Translations under genes and position numbers: made by a program
DNA from: Hydrogenophaga sp.
GTDB lineage: Bacteria; Pseudomonadota; Gammaproteobacteria; Burkholderiales; Burkholderiaceae_C
NCBI GenBank assembly: GCA_011391495.1
Contig: JAABQK010000010.1
Coordinates: 26,240-90,239, forward strand
Direction of reading: 5' to 3'
DNA: 64,000 nucleotides
Notes under the pieces: generated by a model
The model's input: only the letters and a program-made list of their open reading frames with translations
What the model was told of the DNA's origin: nothing
The model's database searches: none
Part shown: in pieces, positions 12,469-21,636 of the stretch
Layout of the letters: the number at the start of each line of letters is the position of its first letter
Numbering within the stretch: position 1 is the first letter of the stretch

Positions 12469-13962
12469 ATGGGTAAAGTAGTGAGTCACAGGCTGAAGAT
12501 CGCGGGCTGGGTGGCCATCGGGGCGGTGGCCGGCGCCCTGACCACGGTGCAGCTGCAGGCCGTGGCGCGCGGCACGCTCGCCCCCCTGCCACTGGAAGAA
12601 TTGCAGCAGCTTGCGGCCGTTTTCGGCATGGTCAAGAGCGACTATGTGGAGCCGGTGGACGAGAAAAAACTCATCTCCGAAGCCATTTCGGGCATGGTCG
12701 CCAGCCTCGACCCGCACTCCCAGTATTTCGACAAGAAGTCGTTCAAGGAATTCCGCGAAGGCACCAGTGGCCGTTTTGTGGGCGTGGGCATCGAGATCAC
12801 CATGGAAGACGGCTTGGTGAAGGTGGTGTCGCCCATTGAAGACTCCCCGGCTTTCCGCGCAGGGCTCAAGACCGGCGACCTGATCACCAAGATCGACGAC
12901 ACCATGGTCAAGGGGCTGACCATCAACGATGCCGTGAAGCTGATGCGCGGCGAGCCGCGCACCAAGGTGCTGCTCACCATCTTCCGCAAGGACGAAAACC
13001 GCACCTTCCCCGTGACGATCACGCGAGAAGAAATCAAGACCCAGAGCGTCAAGACGAAGGTGGTCGAGCCCGGCTATGCCTGGGTGCGCGTCTCGCAGTT
13101 CCAGGACCGCACCATTGAGGATTTCGCGCGCAAGGTCGAGGAGATCTACAAGGCCGAGCCGAATCTCAAGGGCATGGTGCTCGATCTGCGGAACGACCCG
13201 GGTGGCCTCCTGGACGCTGCGGTGGCGCTCTCGGCCGCATTCCTGCCCGACAACGCGGTCGTGGTGTCTACCAACGGACAGCTCGAAGACAGCAAGTTCG
13301 TCTACAAGGCCACGCCGCAGCACTACCTGCGCCGCGGCGGCCCCGACCCGATCAAGCGCCTGACCGACGCCACCAACGGTGCGCTGAAAAAAGTGCCGCT
13401 GGTGGTGCTGGTGAACGAGGGCTCGGCATCGGCCAGCGAGATCGTGGCGGGCGCCCTGCAAGACCACAAGCGTGCCACCATCCTGGGCAGCCAGACGTTT
13501 GGCAAGGGTTCGGTGCAGACCGTGCGCCCCCTCGGGCCGGACACCGGCCTCAAACTCACCACCGCGCGTTACTACACGCCGTCGGGTGGCTCCATCCAGG
13601 CCACGGGGATCGTGCCCAATGTGCTGGTGGACGAGACGCCAGAGGGCAATCTCTTCGCGGCCCTTCGCACGCGCGAGGCCGACCTGCAGAAGCACCTGGG
13701 CAATGGCAAGGATCCGCAGGTGGTCGAGCAGCCCATGACCGACGCCCAGCGCGCCGCCGAACAGCAGCGTGACGAGGCGCGCGAGCAGGCGCGCAAGCGG
13801 CTGGAAGAGGAAGCCAAGAAGAACCCGGGCCAGCGTCTGGTGCCCGAGTTCGGCAGCGAAAAAGACTTCCAGCTGCAACAGGCCCTCAACCAGCTCCGGG
13901 GTCGTCCGGTGGTGGTCAGCAAGACGCAGACCGTGCGGACCGAAGAGAAAAAAGAAAACTGA
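12469..13962 (+). CDS. ctpA: S41 family C-terminal processing peptidase
   Basis: This 497-residue protease has an N-terminal signal/anchor (about residues 10-30), a PDZ domain (about 95-175; FVGVGIEI, LKTGDLITKIDD) and an S41 catalytic domain. A Ser-Lys dyad is visible: Ser321 in GSASASE and Lys346 in FGKGS, with the same spacing as in E. coli Tsp. It should act in the periplasm, trimming C-termini of envelope proteins. The C-terminus is rich in Gln/Glu/Arg and may form a coiled coil. A TATATT box at 12407-12412 could be part of its promoter. moeB follows after 33 nt. Confidence 0.94.
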   Translation: MGKVVSHRLKIAGWVAIGAVAGALTTVQLQAVARGTLAPLPLEELQQLAAVFGMVKSDYVEPVDEKKLISEAISGMVASLDPHSQYFDKKSFKEFREGTSGRFVGVGIEITMEDGLVKVVSPIEDSPAFRAGLKTGDLITKIDDTMVKGLTINDAVKLMRGEPRTKVLLTIFRKDENRTFPVTITREEIKTQSVKTKVVEPGYAWVRVSQFQDRTIEDFARKVEEIYKAEPNLKGMVLDLRNDPGGLLDAAVALSAAFLPDNAVVVSTNGQLEDSKFVYKATPQHYLRRGGPDPIKRLTDATNGALKKVPLVVLVNEGSASASEIVAGALQDHKRATILGSQTFGKGSVQTVRPLGPDTGLKLTTARYYTPSGGSIQATGIVPNVLVDETPEGNLFAALRTREADLQKHLGNGKDPQVVEQPMTDAQRAAEQQRDEAREQARKRLEEEAKKNPGQRLVPEFGSEKDFQLQQALNQLRGRPVVVSKTQTVRTEEKKEN

Positions 13963-13995
13963 TCCGCTGCGGCGTGACCGCCCTGGCCAACACCC

Positions 13996-14751
13996 TTGAA
14001 CGACGCCCAGCTCCTGCGCTATTCGCGACACATCCTGCTCAACGAACTGGGTGTTGAAGGGCAGGAACGGCTGCTCGCGTCGCATGCGCTGGTGATCGGC
14101 GCGGGGGGTCTGGGTTCACCTGTCGCGCTGTACCTCGGCAGCGCCGGGGTAGGACGCATCACCGTGGTGGACCACGATGTGGTGGACGAGACCAACCTGC
14201 AGCGCCAGGTCGCCCACACGCTGGCGCGGGTGGGCATGCCCAAAGCCGAGTCGATCCGTGCGGCGGTGGCGGCCATCAACCCCGACGTGCACATGGTTCC
14301 GGTCGTCCAGCGCGCCGACCCGGCCCTGCTGGACGAACTCGTGCCCGCCGCCGACGTGGTGCTGGACTGCACCGACAACTTCGAAACCCGCCATGCCATC
14401 AACCGCGCCTGCGTGAAGCACGGCAGGCCTCTGGTGTCGGGCGCTGCGATCCGCATGGACGGGCAGCTCAGCGTGTTCGATTCCCGCGTCCCGGGCAACC
14501 CCTGTTACGCCTGTGTCTTTCCCGAGCACAGCGGCGTGGAAGAAACCCGCTGCGCCACCCTGGGCGTGTTCGCGCCGCTGGTCGGCATCGTCGGCACGAT
14601 GCAGGCGGCCGAGGCGCTCAAGCTGCTCACCGGAATGGGTTCGCGTCTGACCGGTCAGTTGCTCATGATCGACGGCCGCGACATGGCGTTCAATGCCATC
14701 GGTCTGCCGCAGAACCCGCAGTGCGGCGTCTGCGGCCAGCCGCAGGGCTGA
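13996..14751 (+). CDS. moeB: MoeB/ThiF-type E1-like adenylyltransferase
   Basis: This 251-residue protein adenylates the C-terminal glycine of a small sulfur carrier (MoaD for molybdopterin or ThiS for thiamine). It starts MNDAQLLRYSRHILLNELGV with a TTG codon at 13996, since the family N-terminus begins exactly there. The ATP-binding GAGGLGSP, the DHDVVDETNLQRQ segment and two zinc-binding pairs, CYAC and CGVC, are present. MoeB, ThiF and HesA cannot be told apart by eye; no moaD or thiS lies in the window. Confidence 0.9.
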   Translation: MNDAQLLRYSRHILLNELGVEGQERLLASHALVIGAGGLGSPVALYLGSAGVGRITVVDHDVVDETNLQRQVAHTLARVGMPKAESIRAAVAAINPDVHMVPVVQRADPALLDELVPAADVVLDCTDNFETRHAINRACVKHGRPLVSGAAIRMDGQLSVFDSRVPGNPCYACVFPEHSGVEETRCATLGVFAPLVGIVGTMQAAEALKLLTGMGSRLTGQLLMIDGRDMAFNAIGLPQNPQCGVCGQPQG

Positions 14752-14864
14752 GACGACCTGTCCCCGGGCCGCCGGCAGGTCAGCACCCGGACCCGGCATT
14801 GACCGGGGCCTTTCCCCGTCTTGGGGCCGTGACCCGCGCAGCGGCGCAACGTGGGGGCAAACCG

Positions 14865-15413
14865 CTAGCGCGCCGGCAGCGGGCACGGCCCGTGGCGCTT
14901 GCGGAAGTCCCTGGGCACTTCGGCGGCCGCATCACCAAACAGCCCTTTGTTCAGCGCACGCGCCTGTTGTTCCTGCTGGGCATACGGCCCCTGGCTGCGG
15001 CGCCAGCGGTACGACCAGGCATGCCCCTGCAGCACCAGCAACGCGCCCACGTCGTCGCCCGCGTGCGTCAGGTGCACCAGCGCGCGACCGTAGTCGTCGT
15101 GGCTGCGCTCGCTCACCGTCACCACCTGCTCCAGCACGCGCGCGGCCAGTGCATCGCGCGAAACGGTGCCGCCGGTCTGGCAGATCTCGGGCGCATCCAG
15201 GCCGTCGAGCCGCAGCTTGCGGTAGCGGCCGCCAGCGAGGGGCTTCACCCACAGCGTGTCGCCATCGAACACGCGCGTCACACGCGCTTCGTACACCCGC
15301 GGGCCGCTGGCTGCGGTTTGCGCCTGTGCGGACTGACCGTTCCCCAGCATGAGGAGGGGCAGCACGAGCGATGGCAGCGCCCTCGGGCCAAGATTCTGAA
15401 AACGAACGGGCAT
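14865..15413 (-). CDS. Secreted thermonuclease-like (SNase) protein
   Basis: This 182-residue protein has a signal peptide (hydrophobic residues about 11-24, likely cleavage after SAQA near 31) and a staphylococcal-nuclease fold domain: RVFDGDTLWV, then RLDGLDAPE (Arg68, Asp73, Glu76) and DDYGRAL, which match the calcium and catalytic residues of the family. It probably cleaves nucleic acid in the periplasm or outside. It is the last gene of the minus-strand block that starts with the multiheme cytochromes, 44 nt after the flavoprotein gene. The ATG at 15413 is preferred because it gives a complete signal peptide. Confidence 0.88.
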   Translation of the reverse strand: MPVRFQNLGPRALPSLVLPLLMLGNGQSAQAQTAASGPRVYEARVTRVFDGDTLWVKPLAGGRYRKLRLDGLDAPEICQTGGTVSRDALAARVLEQVVTVSERSHDDYGRALVHLTHAGDDVGALLVLQGHAWSYRWRRSQGPYAQQEQQARALNKGLFGDAAAEVPRDFRKRHGPCPLPAR

Positions 15414-15457
15414 GGTCTGGAGAATAGAGCACATCCACCCCGCCTCCGCGGCGGCGT

Positions 15458-16747
15458 TCAGGCGGTGCCGTACTTGGTCTCGAAACGAACGCCCATCTTC
15501 TGCAGCAGCGGGGTCGGCAACTCGCCACCGGCACACACGATCACCGCGTCGTTGCGGTGGCGCTGCACCTGCCCCTGCCATTCGATCTCGACGTCCCGGG
15601 CTTCGATGCCCTTGACCTTGGATTCCAGCATGACCCGCAAGCGACCCGCTGCCTGCTGTTGCTCCAGCAGCGTGCGATTTTTCTGTTTGACCCGCGAAAA
15701 CGCCGCACTGCGGTACGACAGGATCACATCCGTGCCGGGCCGCTCCGACAGCGCAATCGCCGCCTCCAGCGCGCTGTCGCCGCCGCCCACCACCAGCACC
15801 GCCTGGCCGTCGTATTGCGCGGGATCGATGAGCCGGTACACCACCTTGGGGGTTTCTTCACCGGGCACACCCAGCTTGCGCGGCGTGCCACGGCGGCCAA
15901 TGGCCAGCAGCACGCTGCGCGCGGTGTAGCTGCCCTGACTGGTTTTCACCAGAAAGCCATTGCCCTGGGGTTCGATCGCTTCCATGCGCTCGCGAAACGA
16001 GATCGGCAGCCCGGTCTTGTCCACCACGCCCTGCCAGAAATCCAGCAACTTCTCTTTGTGCACTTCACCAAAATTCATCTTGCCCACCAGGGCGAGCTGC
16101 ACCGGCGCCGTCATGGCGACCTTCTGCCGGGGGTAGTGGTACACCGCGCCTCCGAGCGAGTCTTCCTGCTCGATGAGTTTGAAGCGCAGACGGTGCTGCA
16201 TGGCGGCCAGGCCGGCCGACAGACCCGCAGGCCCGCAGCCCACGATCACCACGTCCAGATCACCCTTGCCGTCGCTGCGCTTCTTGATGAAGTCCATCGC
16301 CTGGCGGCCCTGCTCGGCCGCCTTGCGGATCAGGCCCATGCCACCGAGTTCACCGGCCACGAAAATGCCGGGCACGTTCGTCTCGAAATTCGGCGTGACA
16401 AACGGGATGTCGATGCCGCGCTTTTCGGTACCGAACACCAGCGTGATGGCCTCCACCGGACAGGCCGCCGCGCAGGCGCCGTGGCCGATGCACGAGGCTC
16501 CCGCAATGAGCACCGCCTTGCCCGACACGATGCCCAGTGCCTGTTCCGGGCAGGCATTGGCGCATCCGCCCGAACCGATGCAACGGGACAGGTCCACCAC
16601 CGGGTGCAGCGACGGCGGTTCGTTGAGCCCGTGCTCCTCCGCCGCTTGAAGTTCGGCCCGGTACATGGCATTGCGCCGCGCACGGTGGCGCAGGTACAGC
16701 CAGAAGACCGGAAAGAGCCCGATCAGGTACAGGTATCGGTAATCCAC
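15458..16747 (-). CDS. Membrane-anchored ferredoxin-like / thioredoxin-reductase-like flavoprotein
   Basis: This is a 429-residue fusion. Residues 4-20 form one membrane helix; residues 56-96 are a two-motif ferredoxin-like domain; residues 165-429 are a pyridine nucleotide-disulfide oxidoreductase fold with FAD motif GCGPAG (170-175) and NAD(P) motif GGGDSA (321-326). The thioredoxin-reductase CxxC pair is missing, so disulfide reduction is unlikely. Both ferredoxin motifs lack the usual second Cys: C56-x2-S59-x2-C62-x3-C66 and C86-x2-H89-x2-C92-x3-C96. It should pass electrons between NAD(P)H, FAD and Fe-S clusters on the cytoplasmic face. Start is GTG. It lies 48 nt after ccmI, so it may feed the adjacent cytochrome system; partner unknown. 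Confidence 0.85.
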   Translation of the reverse strand: MDYRYLYLIGLFPVFWLYLRHRARRNAMYRAELQAAEEHGLNEPPSLHPVVDLSRCIGSGGCANACPEQALGIVSGKAVLIAGASCIGHGACAAACPVEAITLVFGTEKRGIDIPFVTPNFETNVPGIFVAGELGGMGLIRKAAEQGRQAMDFIKKRSDGKGDLDVVIVGCGPAGLSAGLAAMQHRLRFKLIEQEDSLGGAVYHYPRQKVAMTAPVQLALVGKMNFGEVHKEKLLDFWQGVVDKTGLPISFRERMEAIEPQGNGFLVKTSQGSYTARSVLLAIGRRGTPRKLGVPGEETPKVVYRLIDPAQYDGQAVLVVGGGDSALEAAIALSERPGTDVILSYRSAAFSRVKQKNRTLLEQQQAAGRLRVMLESKVKGIEARDVEIEWQGQVQRHRNDAVIVCAGGELPTPLLQKMGVRFETKYGTA

Positions 16748-16795
16748 AACGCGTTCCTCACTTCACTCGTCTGCGCCCACCCCCACAGCGCGCCA

Positions 16796-18016
16796 TCATT
16801 TCACCTGGTCGGCGATCTCGATTTTCAGACCCGTGGCACCCACGTCCACCGCGGCGGACTGCCCCGTGAGGTCGCCGGGGGCCGGCATGGCCTGGCCGCT
16901 CTTGCTGACACGCGCACTCACGATCACCTGCTTCACCCCCGACATGCGGGCGGCCGGCGACATGGACGAGCTGTCGTCCAGCGTGAACGCGATCGGCAGG
17001 TCCTTGACCTGGCGGCGCTGAAGGGCCAGGGGCATGCGCTGGCCCCCGTCGGCCGTGCGGGCGTAGATGAACACGGTGTCGTCCGGGCCCGCCAGTTTCG
17101 CCAGCGCGGGTGACAGGGACACCGTGCCACTGACCGCGCTGCCCGGCAAAGCCATCGCCGCGGGTGGCGCCGCGACGTCACCCGCCTTGGCGGGCATGCC
17201 GCCCAGCTGGCGCGCTTCGGCCAGGCCGCCCTGCACCTGCTGGACGAAGTTGCTGTCGGCCGGTGCGACCGCCACCAACTGCTCCCAGTACCTGATCGCA
17301 CCGGCGTAGTCCTTCCGGTCAAACGCATGGGTGCCGGCCAGCGCCAGGGCCTTGGGGGTGTTGGGATCGATCTTGAGCGCGGCTTCGACCCACTGCATGG
17401 GCTCGCCCGCAAGTCGGCGACCGTTCTTCACGGCCAGCGAGTCGGCGTAATCCGCCAGCAGATTCGGGTCGTCCTTGCGCAGCTTGACGGCTTTTTCGTA
17501 GGCGACCAGCGCATCGGGATGGCGACCGAGCACGCTGTACGAGCGCCCCAGCATGGCCCAGCCTTCCGCATCGTCCGGCGTGCCCTTCATGCGCTCGGCC
17601 AGTTGGTCGGCCATGTCGGCAATCTGTTCCTGCGAGGTGGCGTGCGGCGGCTTCTGCGCACCGCCCTGACTGCCTGCGGGTGCACCGGCAGCAGCACCCG
17701 GACCGGGGCCCACACCCAGCTGATCCGGTGAACCCATCGACCAGTAGCCGGCAGCGGCCACCAGCAGAACGCCAACGGCCAGCGAGGCGAGCAGACGCCG
17801 CGAGGGTTGGGGTGCAGCGGGCACAGGAGCTGGCGCCGCACGCGCCACGGACGGCGCCGCCGGGCTGTCGGCCGCACCGCTCAGCACCAGGTCCAGCACC
17901 CGGCGCTCCAGCGCGGCCTTGCCTTCTTCGTATTGCACCGCGGGCAGCACGCCCGCTTCGTGCAGTTCCTTGAGCTGAGCGAGCTGTCGGCGCAGCGTGG
18001 GAATGTCGTGTTCCAT
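16796..18016 (-). CDS. ccmI: Cytochrome c biogenesis protein CcmI (CycH)
   Basis: CcmI presents the C-terminus of apocytochrome c to the CcmF-CcmH heme lyase. The 406-residue protein has a cytoplasmic-like helix (EGKAALERRVLDLVL, residues 32-46), one membrane helix at about 75-93, a Pro/Ala/Gly-rich linker, TPR helices (about 125-270: AMLGRSYSVLGRHPDALVAYEKAV and following) and a C-terminal beta domain. The first of the two membrane helices usual in CcmI is not encoded: an in-frame stop, the ccmH TAA, lies 15 nt before the ATG. It follows ccmH directly and precedes the flavoprotein gene. Confidence 0.9.
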   Translation of the reverse strand: MEHDIPTLRRQLAQLKELHEAGVLPAVQYEEGKAALERRVLDLVLSGAADSPAAPSVARAAPAPVPAAPQPSRRLLASLAVGVLLVAAAGYWSMGSPDQLGVGPGPGAAAGAPAGSQGGAQKPPHATSQEQIADMADQLAERMKGTPDDAEGWAMLGRSYSVLGRHPDALVAYEKAVKLRKDDPNLLADYADSLAVKNGRRLAGEPMQWVEAALKIDPNTPKALALAGTHAFDRKDYAGAIRYWEQLVAVAPADSNFVQQVQGGLAEARQLGGMPAKAGDVAAPPAAMALPGSAVSGTVSLSPALAKLAGPDDTVFIYARTADGGQRMPLALQRRQVKDLPIAFTLDDSSSMSPAARMSGVKQVIVSARVSKSGQAMPAPGDLTGQSAAVDVGATGLKIEIADQVK

Positions 18017-18031
18017 GGAGGATGTGTCTGG

Positions 18032-18499
18032 TTAGGGAGTCCGTGAGGGAGGGGGCGTGCCGTCGCCGGTGCCGGCTTCTTCGGGCTCGGGCTCGAAGAG
18101 GGCCGGGTCCATGCGGCTGCGCCGGCGCAACACCAGGAAAAGGATGATCAAGCCACCGACCAGCAGCACGCCCGGACCGAACCAGAGCAGCGCCGTGCTG
18201 CCTTTGAGTGGCGGGCGGTACAACACGAAATCGCCGTAACGCGCGGTCATGTAGTCGATGATCTGCTGGTCCGAATCGCCCCGGCGCAGCATCTCACGCA
18301 CCTGGTTGCGCAGATCGACAGCAAGCCCGGCGTTGGAGCTGGCAATGGTCTGGTTCTGGCACACCAGACAGCGCAGTTCATCGGCAATCTTGACCATGCG
18401 GGCTTCCAGCACCGGGTCTTCCGCGGCGGACGCCGCCTCTTTGGCCTGCAAGCAGCCAACGCCCAGCGCAAGCACCATTGCGAGCATCCATTTAGCCAT
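18032..18499 (-). CDS. ccmH: Cytochrome c maturation thioreductase CcmH (CycL)
   Basis: CcmH reduces the apocytochrome CXXCH disulfide and is part of the heme lyase with CcmF and CcmI. The 155-residue protein has a signal peptide (residues 1-19), the family motif LRCLVCQNQ with Cys44/Cys47, an SNAGLAVDLRNQVREML helix, and a C-terminal membrane helix (about 102-124) followed by a short acidic tail. It overlaps the end of ccmG by 8 nt. Confidence 0.95.
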   Translation of the reverse strand: MAKWMLAMVLALGVGCLQAKEAASAAEDPVLEARMVKIADELRCLVCQNQTIASSNAGLAVDLRNQVREMLRRGDSDQQIIDYMTARYGDFVLYRPPLKGSTALLWFGPGVLLVGGLIILFLVLRRRSRMDPALFEPEPEEAGTGDGTPPPSRTP

Positions 18500-19022
18500 T
18501 GAGCTTCCTCACGAGCGGTTCGATCTGGTCACGGATGACCTCGGGGGTGACCGGGCCGATCTGCTTGAAACGGATCACGCCCTGCTTGTCGATGACAAAG
18601 GTTTCCGGCACGCCATACACACCGAAGTCGATGCCCACGCGGCCGTCCTCGTCGAACAGGGAGGTGTCGTACGGATTGCCGTAGCGCGACAGCCACTTCA
18701 ACCCGGCGAGTCGATCGTCCTTGTAGTTGAGCCCGTAGATGGGAACCAGCTTCTTGGTGGAGAACTCCACCAGCAAAGGGTGCTCCGCCTGGCAGGCCAC
18801 GCACCACGAGGCCCAGACGTTGAGGACCCACACCTTGCCCAGCAGGTCGTCGCGTTTGATGAGCTTGTTGGCGTCGTCCAATTGCGTGAGCTGGAACGCG
18901 GGTGCGGGCTTGCCGATCAGCGGCGACGGCACTTCCTTGGGGTCGAGCTTGAGACCCGCCGCCAGAAAGGCCACCAGACCCAGGAATAGGCCCAGCGGCA
19001 GCAGGAATTTCAGGTACTTCAT
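18492..19022 (-). CDS. ccmG: Thiol:disulfide interchange protein CcmG (DsbE)
   Basis: CcmG is a membrane-tethered periplasmic thioredoxin that keeps apocytochrome c or CcmH reduced. The 176-residue protein has an N-terminal anchor (residues 5-23) and a thioredoxin-like domain with the active site WCVAC (Cys74/Cys77) and the cis-proline loop GVPETFVID. CVAC and the acidic surroundings are typical of the family. It overlaps ccmF by 4 nt and ccmH by 8 nt. Confidence 0.95.
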   Translation of the reverse strand: MKYLKFLLPLGLFLGLVAFLAAGLKLDPKEVPSPLIGKPAPAFQLTQLDDANKLIKRDDLLGKVWVLNVWASWCVACQAEHPLLVEFSTKKLVPIYGLNYKDDRLAGLKWLSRYGNPYDTSLFDEDGRVGIDFGVYGVPETFVIDKQGVIRFKQIGPVTPEVIRDQIEPLVRKLNG

Positions 19023-21007
19023 GCCGCGGCCCCCACGGTGCCACCAGCCACCTCGGCAGCGTCACGCCGCACCTTGCCGCGGTAGCGGCGATCGGTGGCG
19101 GCGAGCAGACCACCGAGTGCCATCACCAGACAGCCGCCCCAGATCCAGTCGATGAAGGGCTTGACGTACACGCGCACGATCCAGGCGCCACCTTCGACCT
19201 GTTCACCGAGCGACACGTACAGATCGCGCGTCAGGCCCGGCGAGATCGCGGCTTCGGTCATCGGGTTCTGCTGCACGCGGTACACCCGCTTCTCGGGCTT
19301 CATCTCGGTCACGCGCTGGCCGTTGCGCGTCACTTCCACCAGCCCGCGCATGGCGGTGTAGTTGGGGCCTGGCACCTCGATGGCGCCGCGGAAGGTGAAG
19401 GTGAAACCGCTCACCGTGGTGCTGTCGCCGATGTCCATCTTCACATCGCGCTCGACTTCGTACGCCTTGACCATGGTGACGCCGAAGCAGAAAGCGGCCA
19501 CGCCGATGTGGGCCACAAACATGCCGACCATGGCGCGCGGCAGCTGGCGCGTGCGGCGCAGCACCCCGGCCACACCTTGCCCGCTCTGGTAGACCTTGTC
19601 CCACCAGTCGGTGACCACCGATGCCAACACCCAGAAGGCCATGACAAAGCCCACCGTGGACACCAGGGAAACCTTGCCTGCGATCCAGCCCGTGGCCAGC
19701 GCAGCGACGAGGGTCACCACCGCGGCCCAGCGCAGCCGGCGCGCCACATCGGGCAGTTCGGCCTGTTTCCAGCGGGTGATGGGACCGACGCCCATGAGGA
19801 ACAGCGTGGGCGCCATCAGCGGCATGAACACCGAATCGAAGTACGGCGGTCCAACCGAAATCTTGCCCAGACCCAGCGCGTCCAGCAGCAGCGGGTACAG
19901 CGTGCCGAGCAGCACGGCCGCAGCGGCCACCACCAGCATGACGTTGTTGCCCAGCAGCGCGGTTTCACGCGAGACCAGGCCGAAGCGGGCACCCAGGCCC
20001 ACCTTGGGCGCGCGCCAGGCGTAGAGCGTGAGCGAAGCGCCCACCGCAATGGCCAGGAACGCCAGGATGAACAGACCCCGCGTGGGGTCGGTGGCGAAGG
20101 CGTGCACCGATGACAGCACACCCGAGCGCACGAGGAAGGTGCCCAGCAGCGACAGGGAGAACGCCACGATGGCGAGCAGAACCGTCCACGACTTGAAGCT
20201 GCCCCGCTTCTCGGTGACCGCCAGCGAATGGATCAGCGCGGTACCGATCAGCCAGGGCATGAACGACGCGTTTTCCACCGGGTCCCAGAACCACCAGCCG
20301 CCCCAGCCCAGTTCGTAATAGGCCCACCAGCTGCCCAGCGCGATGCCGATGGTGAGGAACATCCAGGCCACGGTGGTCCAGGGCCGCGTCCAGCGCGCCC
20401 AGGTCGAGTCCAGGTTGCCGCCGATCAGCGCCGAGATCGCGAACGCAAACGCCACCGAGAAGCCCACATAGCCCATGTAGAGCAGCGGCGGGTGGAACAC
20501 CATGCCTGGATCCTGCAACAGCGGGTTCAGGTCGCGGCCGTCGTCCGGCACCGGGAAAAGCCGCTCAAACGGGTTGGAGGTGAGCAGCAGAAACAGCAGA
20601 AAGCCCACCGCAATCAAGCCCATGACGGACAGGGTGCGCGCCATCACCGGTGGCGGCAGGTGGGCGCTGAACCGCGCCACGGCCACCATCCAGACGCAGA
20701 GCATGAACACCCACAGCAGCAAGGAACCTTCGTGGCTGCCCCAGCTCGCGGCGATACGGTAGGGCAGCGGCAACGCCGAATTCGAGTTGGACGCGACGTT
20801 CAGCACCGAAAAGTCGTGGCGGACAAACGAACTCACCAGGCACAGATACGCCAGCACCACGAGCACGAACAGCACCACCGCAGAGGGCCGGGCCAACGCC
20901 ATCCATTCGGCGTTGTTGCGCTGGGCGCCCGCCAACGGCAGCGTCCCAAGGATCAGCGCCACACCCAGTGCGAGCCAGAGCAGGAAATGACCGATTTCAG
21001 GAATCAT
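19019..21007 (-). CDS. ccmF: Cytochrome c heme lyase CcmF
   Basis: CcmF is the polytopic heme lyase that takes heme from CcmE and joins it to apocytochrome c. The 662-residue protein has about 15 hydrophobic segments and the heme-handling WWD motif WWFWDPVEN at residues 238-246, followed by the family segment [15 protein letters not shown]. Length matches bacterial CcmF (about 650). It starts four nucleotides inside the end of ccmE and ends four nucleotides inside ccmG. Confidence 0.96.
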   Translation of the reverse strand: MIPEIGHFLLWLALGVALILGTLPLAGAQRNNAEWMALARPSAVVLFVLVVLAYLCLVSSFVRHDFSVLNVASNSNSALPLPYRIAASWGSHEGSLLLWVFMLCVWMVAVARFSAHLPPPVMARTLSVMGLIAVGFLLFLLLTSNPFERLFPVPDDGRDLNPLLQDPGMVFHPPLLYMGYVGFSVAFAFAISALIGGNLDSTWARWTRPWTTVAWMFLTIGIALGSWWAYYELGWGGWWFWDPVENASFMPWLIGTALIHSLAVTEKRGSFKSWTVLLAIVAFSLSLLGTFLVRSGVLSSVHAFATDPTRGLFILAFLAIAVGASLTLYAWRAPKVGLGARFGLVSRETALLGNNVMLVVAAAAVLLGTLYPLLLDALGLGKISVGPPYFDSVFMPLMAPTLFLMGVGPITRWKQAELPDVARRLRWAAVVTLVAALATGWIAGKVSLVSTVGFVMAFWVLASVVTDWWDKVYQSGQGVAGVLRRTRQLPRAMVGMFVAHIGVAAFCFGVTMVKAYEVERDVKMDIGDSTTVSGFTFTFRGAIEVPGPNYTAMRGLVEVTRNGQRVTEMKPEKRVYRVQQNPMTEAAISPGLTRDLYVSLGEQVEGGAWIVRVYVKPFIDWIWGGCLVMALGGLLAATDRRYRGKVRRDAAEVAGGTVGAAA

Positions 21008-21465
21008 CTCTTTTGCTCCATGACCAGGGTCTCAGCCATCTGGCCCTTGTTTTCCCCGGCGCGCTTGAGCGCCTCGGCCGCCTCAGGAGGCATGTAGTTT
21101 TCGTCGTGTTTGGCCAGCACTTCCTTGGCCTCGAACACGCCGTCTTTCAGCTGGCCCTGGGCCACCACGCCTTTGCCTTCCTTGAACAGGTCGGGCAGGA
21201 TGCCTTCGAACTGCACGGGAATGGTCTTGACGGTGTCGGTGACCATGAAGCTCACCCTGACGCCATCGCGCTTGACGGTGCCCGCCTCGACGAGGCCACC
21301 GAGGCGGAAGGTGCGCCCGGCAGGTGCTTCCTTCGCCGCCACCTGGGTGGGCGAATAGAAAAACACCAGGTTGCTGTTGAAGGCGTTGAGCACAAGCGCC
21401 GTGGCTGCGCCCAGCACCACCAGCGCCCCGGCGGCGATGGCCAGCCGTTTGTGACGTGTTTTCAA
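21004..21465 (-). CDS. ccmE: Periplasmic heme chaperone CcmE
   Basis: CcmE binds heme covalently through a histidine and carries it from CcmC to CcmF. The 153-residue protein has an N-terminal anchor (about 8-28), an OB-fold beta domain and the conserved [13 protein letters not shown] with heme-binding His120 and Tyr124. The start is TTG at 21465, supported by an AGGAG ribosome binding site 6 nt upstream (which overlaps the ccmD stop) and by the normal N-terminus MKTRHKRL. The gap to ccmD is 3 nt. Confidence 0.95.
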   Translation of the reverse strand: MKTRHKRLAIAAGALVVLGAATALVLNAFNSNLVFFYSPTQVAAKEAPAGRTFRLGGLVEAGTVKRDGVRVSFMVTDTVKTIPVQFEGILPDLFKEGKGVVAQGQLKDGVFEAKEVLAKHDENYMPPEAAEALKRAGENKGQMAETLVMEQKR

Positions 21466-21468
21466 TTC

Positions 21469-21636
21469 TTACTCCTGTTGATCCGAGGGGTCAAGGTCGC
21501 GCAGCGCGCGGCGGTGGCGGTGGGCGGCCAGCAGGGGCTCCAGCACCATGGCCAGCGCCGCCACGGCATAGGAGCCCCACACGTACAAGCCGTAGCCACC
21601 CATGGCCAAAAAATCGCTGGCACCGTTCCAGTTCAT
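21469..21636 (-). CDS. ccmD: Heme exporter accessory protein CcmD
   Basis: This 55-residue open frame fills the gap between ccmC and ccmE. It encodes MNWNGASDFLAMGGYGLYVW, then one membrane helix (about 15-37) and a basic, charged tail ending in DPSDQQE. That is the CcmD pattern: a small single-span protein that helps release holo-CcmE from CcmABC. The ATG overlaps the ccmC stop (ATGA) and the stop lies 3 nt before the ccmE start. Confidence 0.9.
   Translation of the reverse strand: MNWNGASDFLAMGGYGLYVWGSYAVAALAMVLEPLLAAHRHRRALRDLDPSDQQE

Noticed and set aside
11485..14085. 866-codon minus-strand open frame opposite gpmA and ctpA
   Set aside because: It covers two unrelated plus-strand genes and their spacer; translation is low-complexity.
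15458..16747. Call as thioredoxin reductase
   Set aside because: The redox-active CxxC between the FAD and NAD(P) parts is missing, and a ferredoxin-like domain and membrane helix are fused at the N-terminus.
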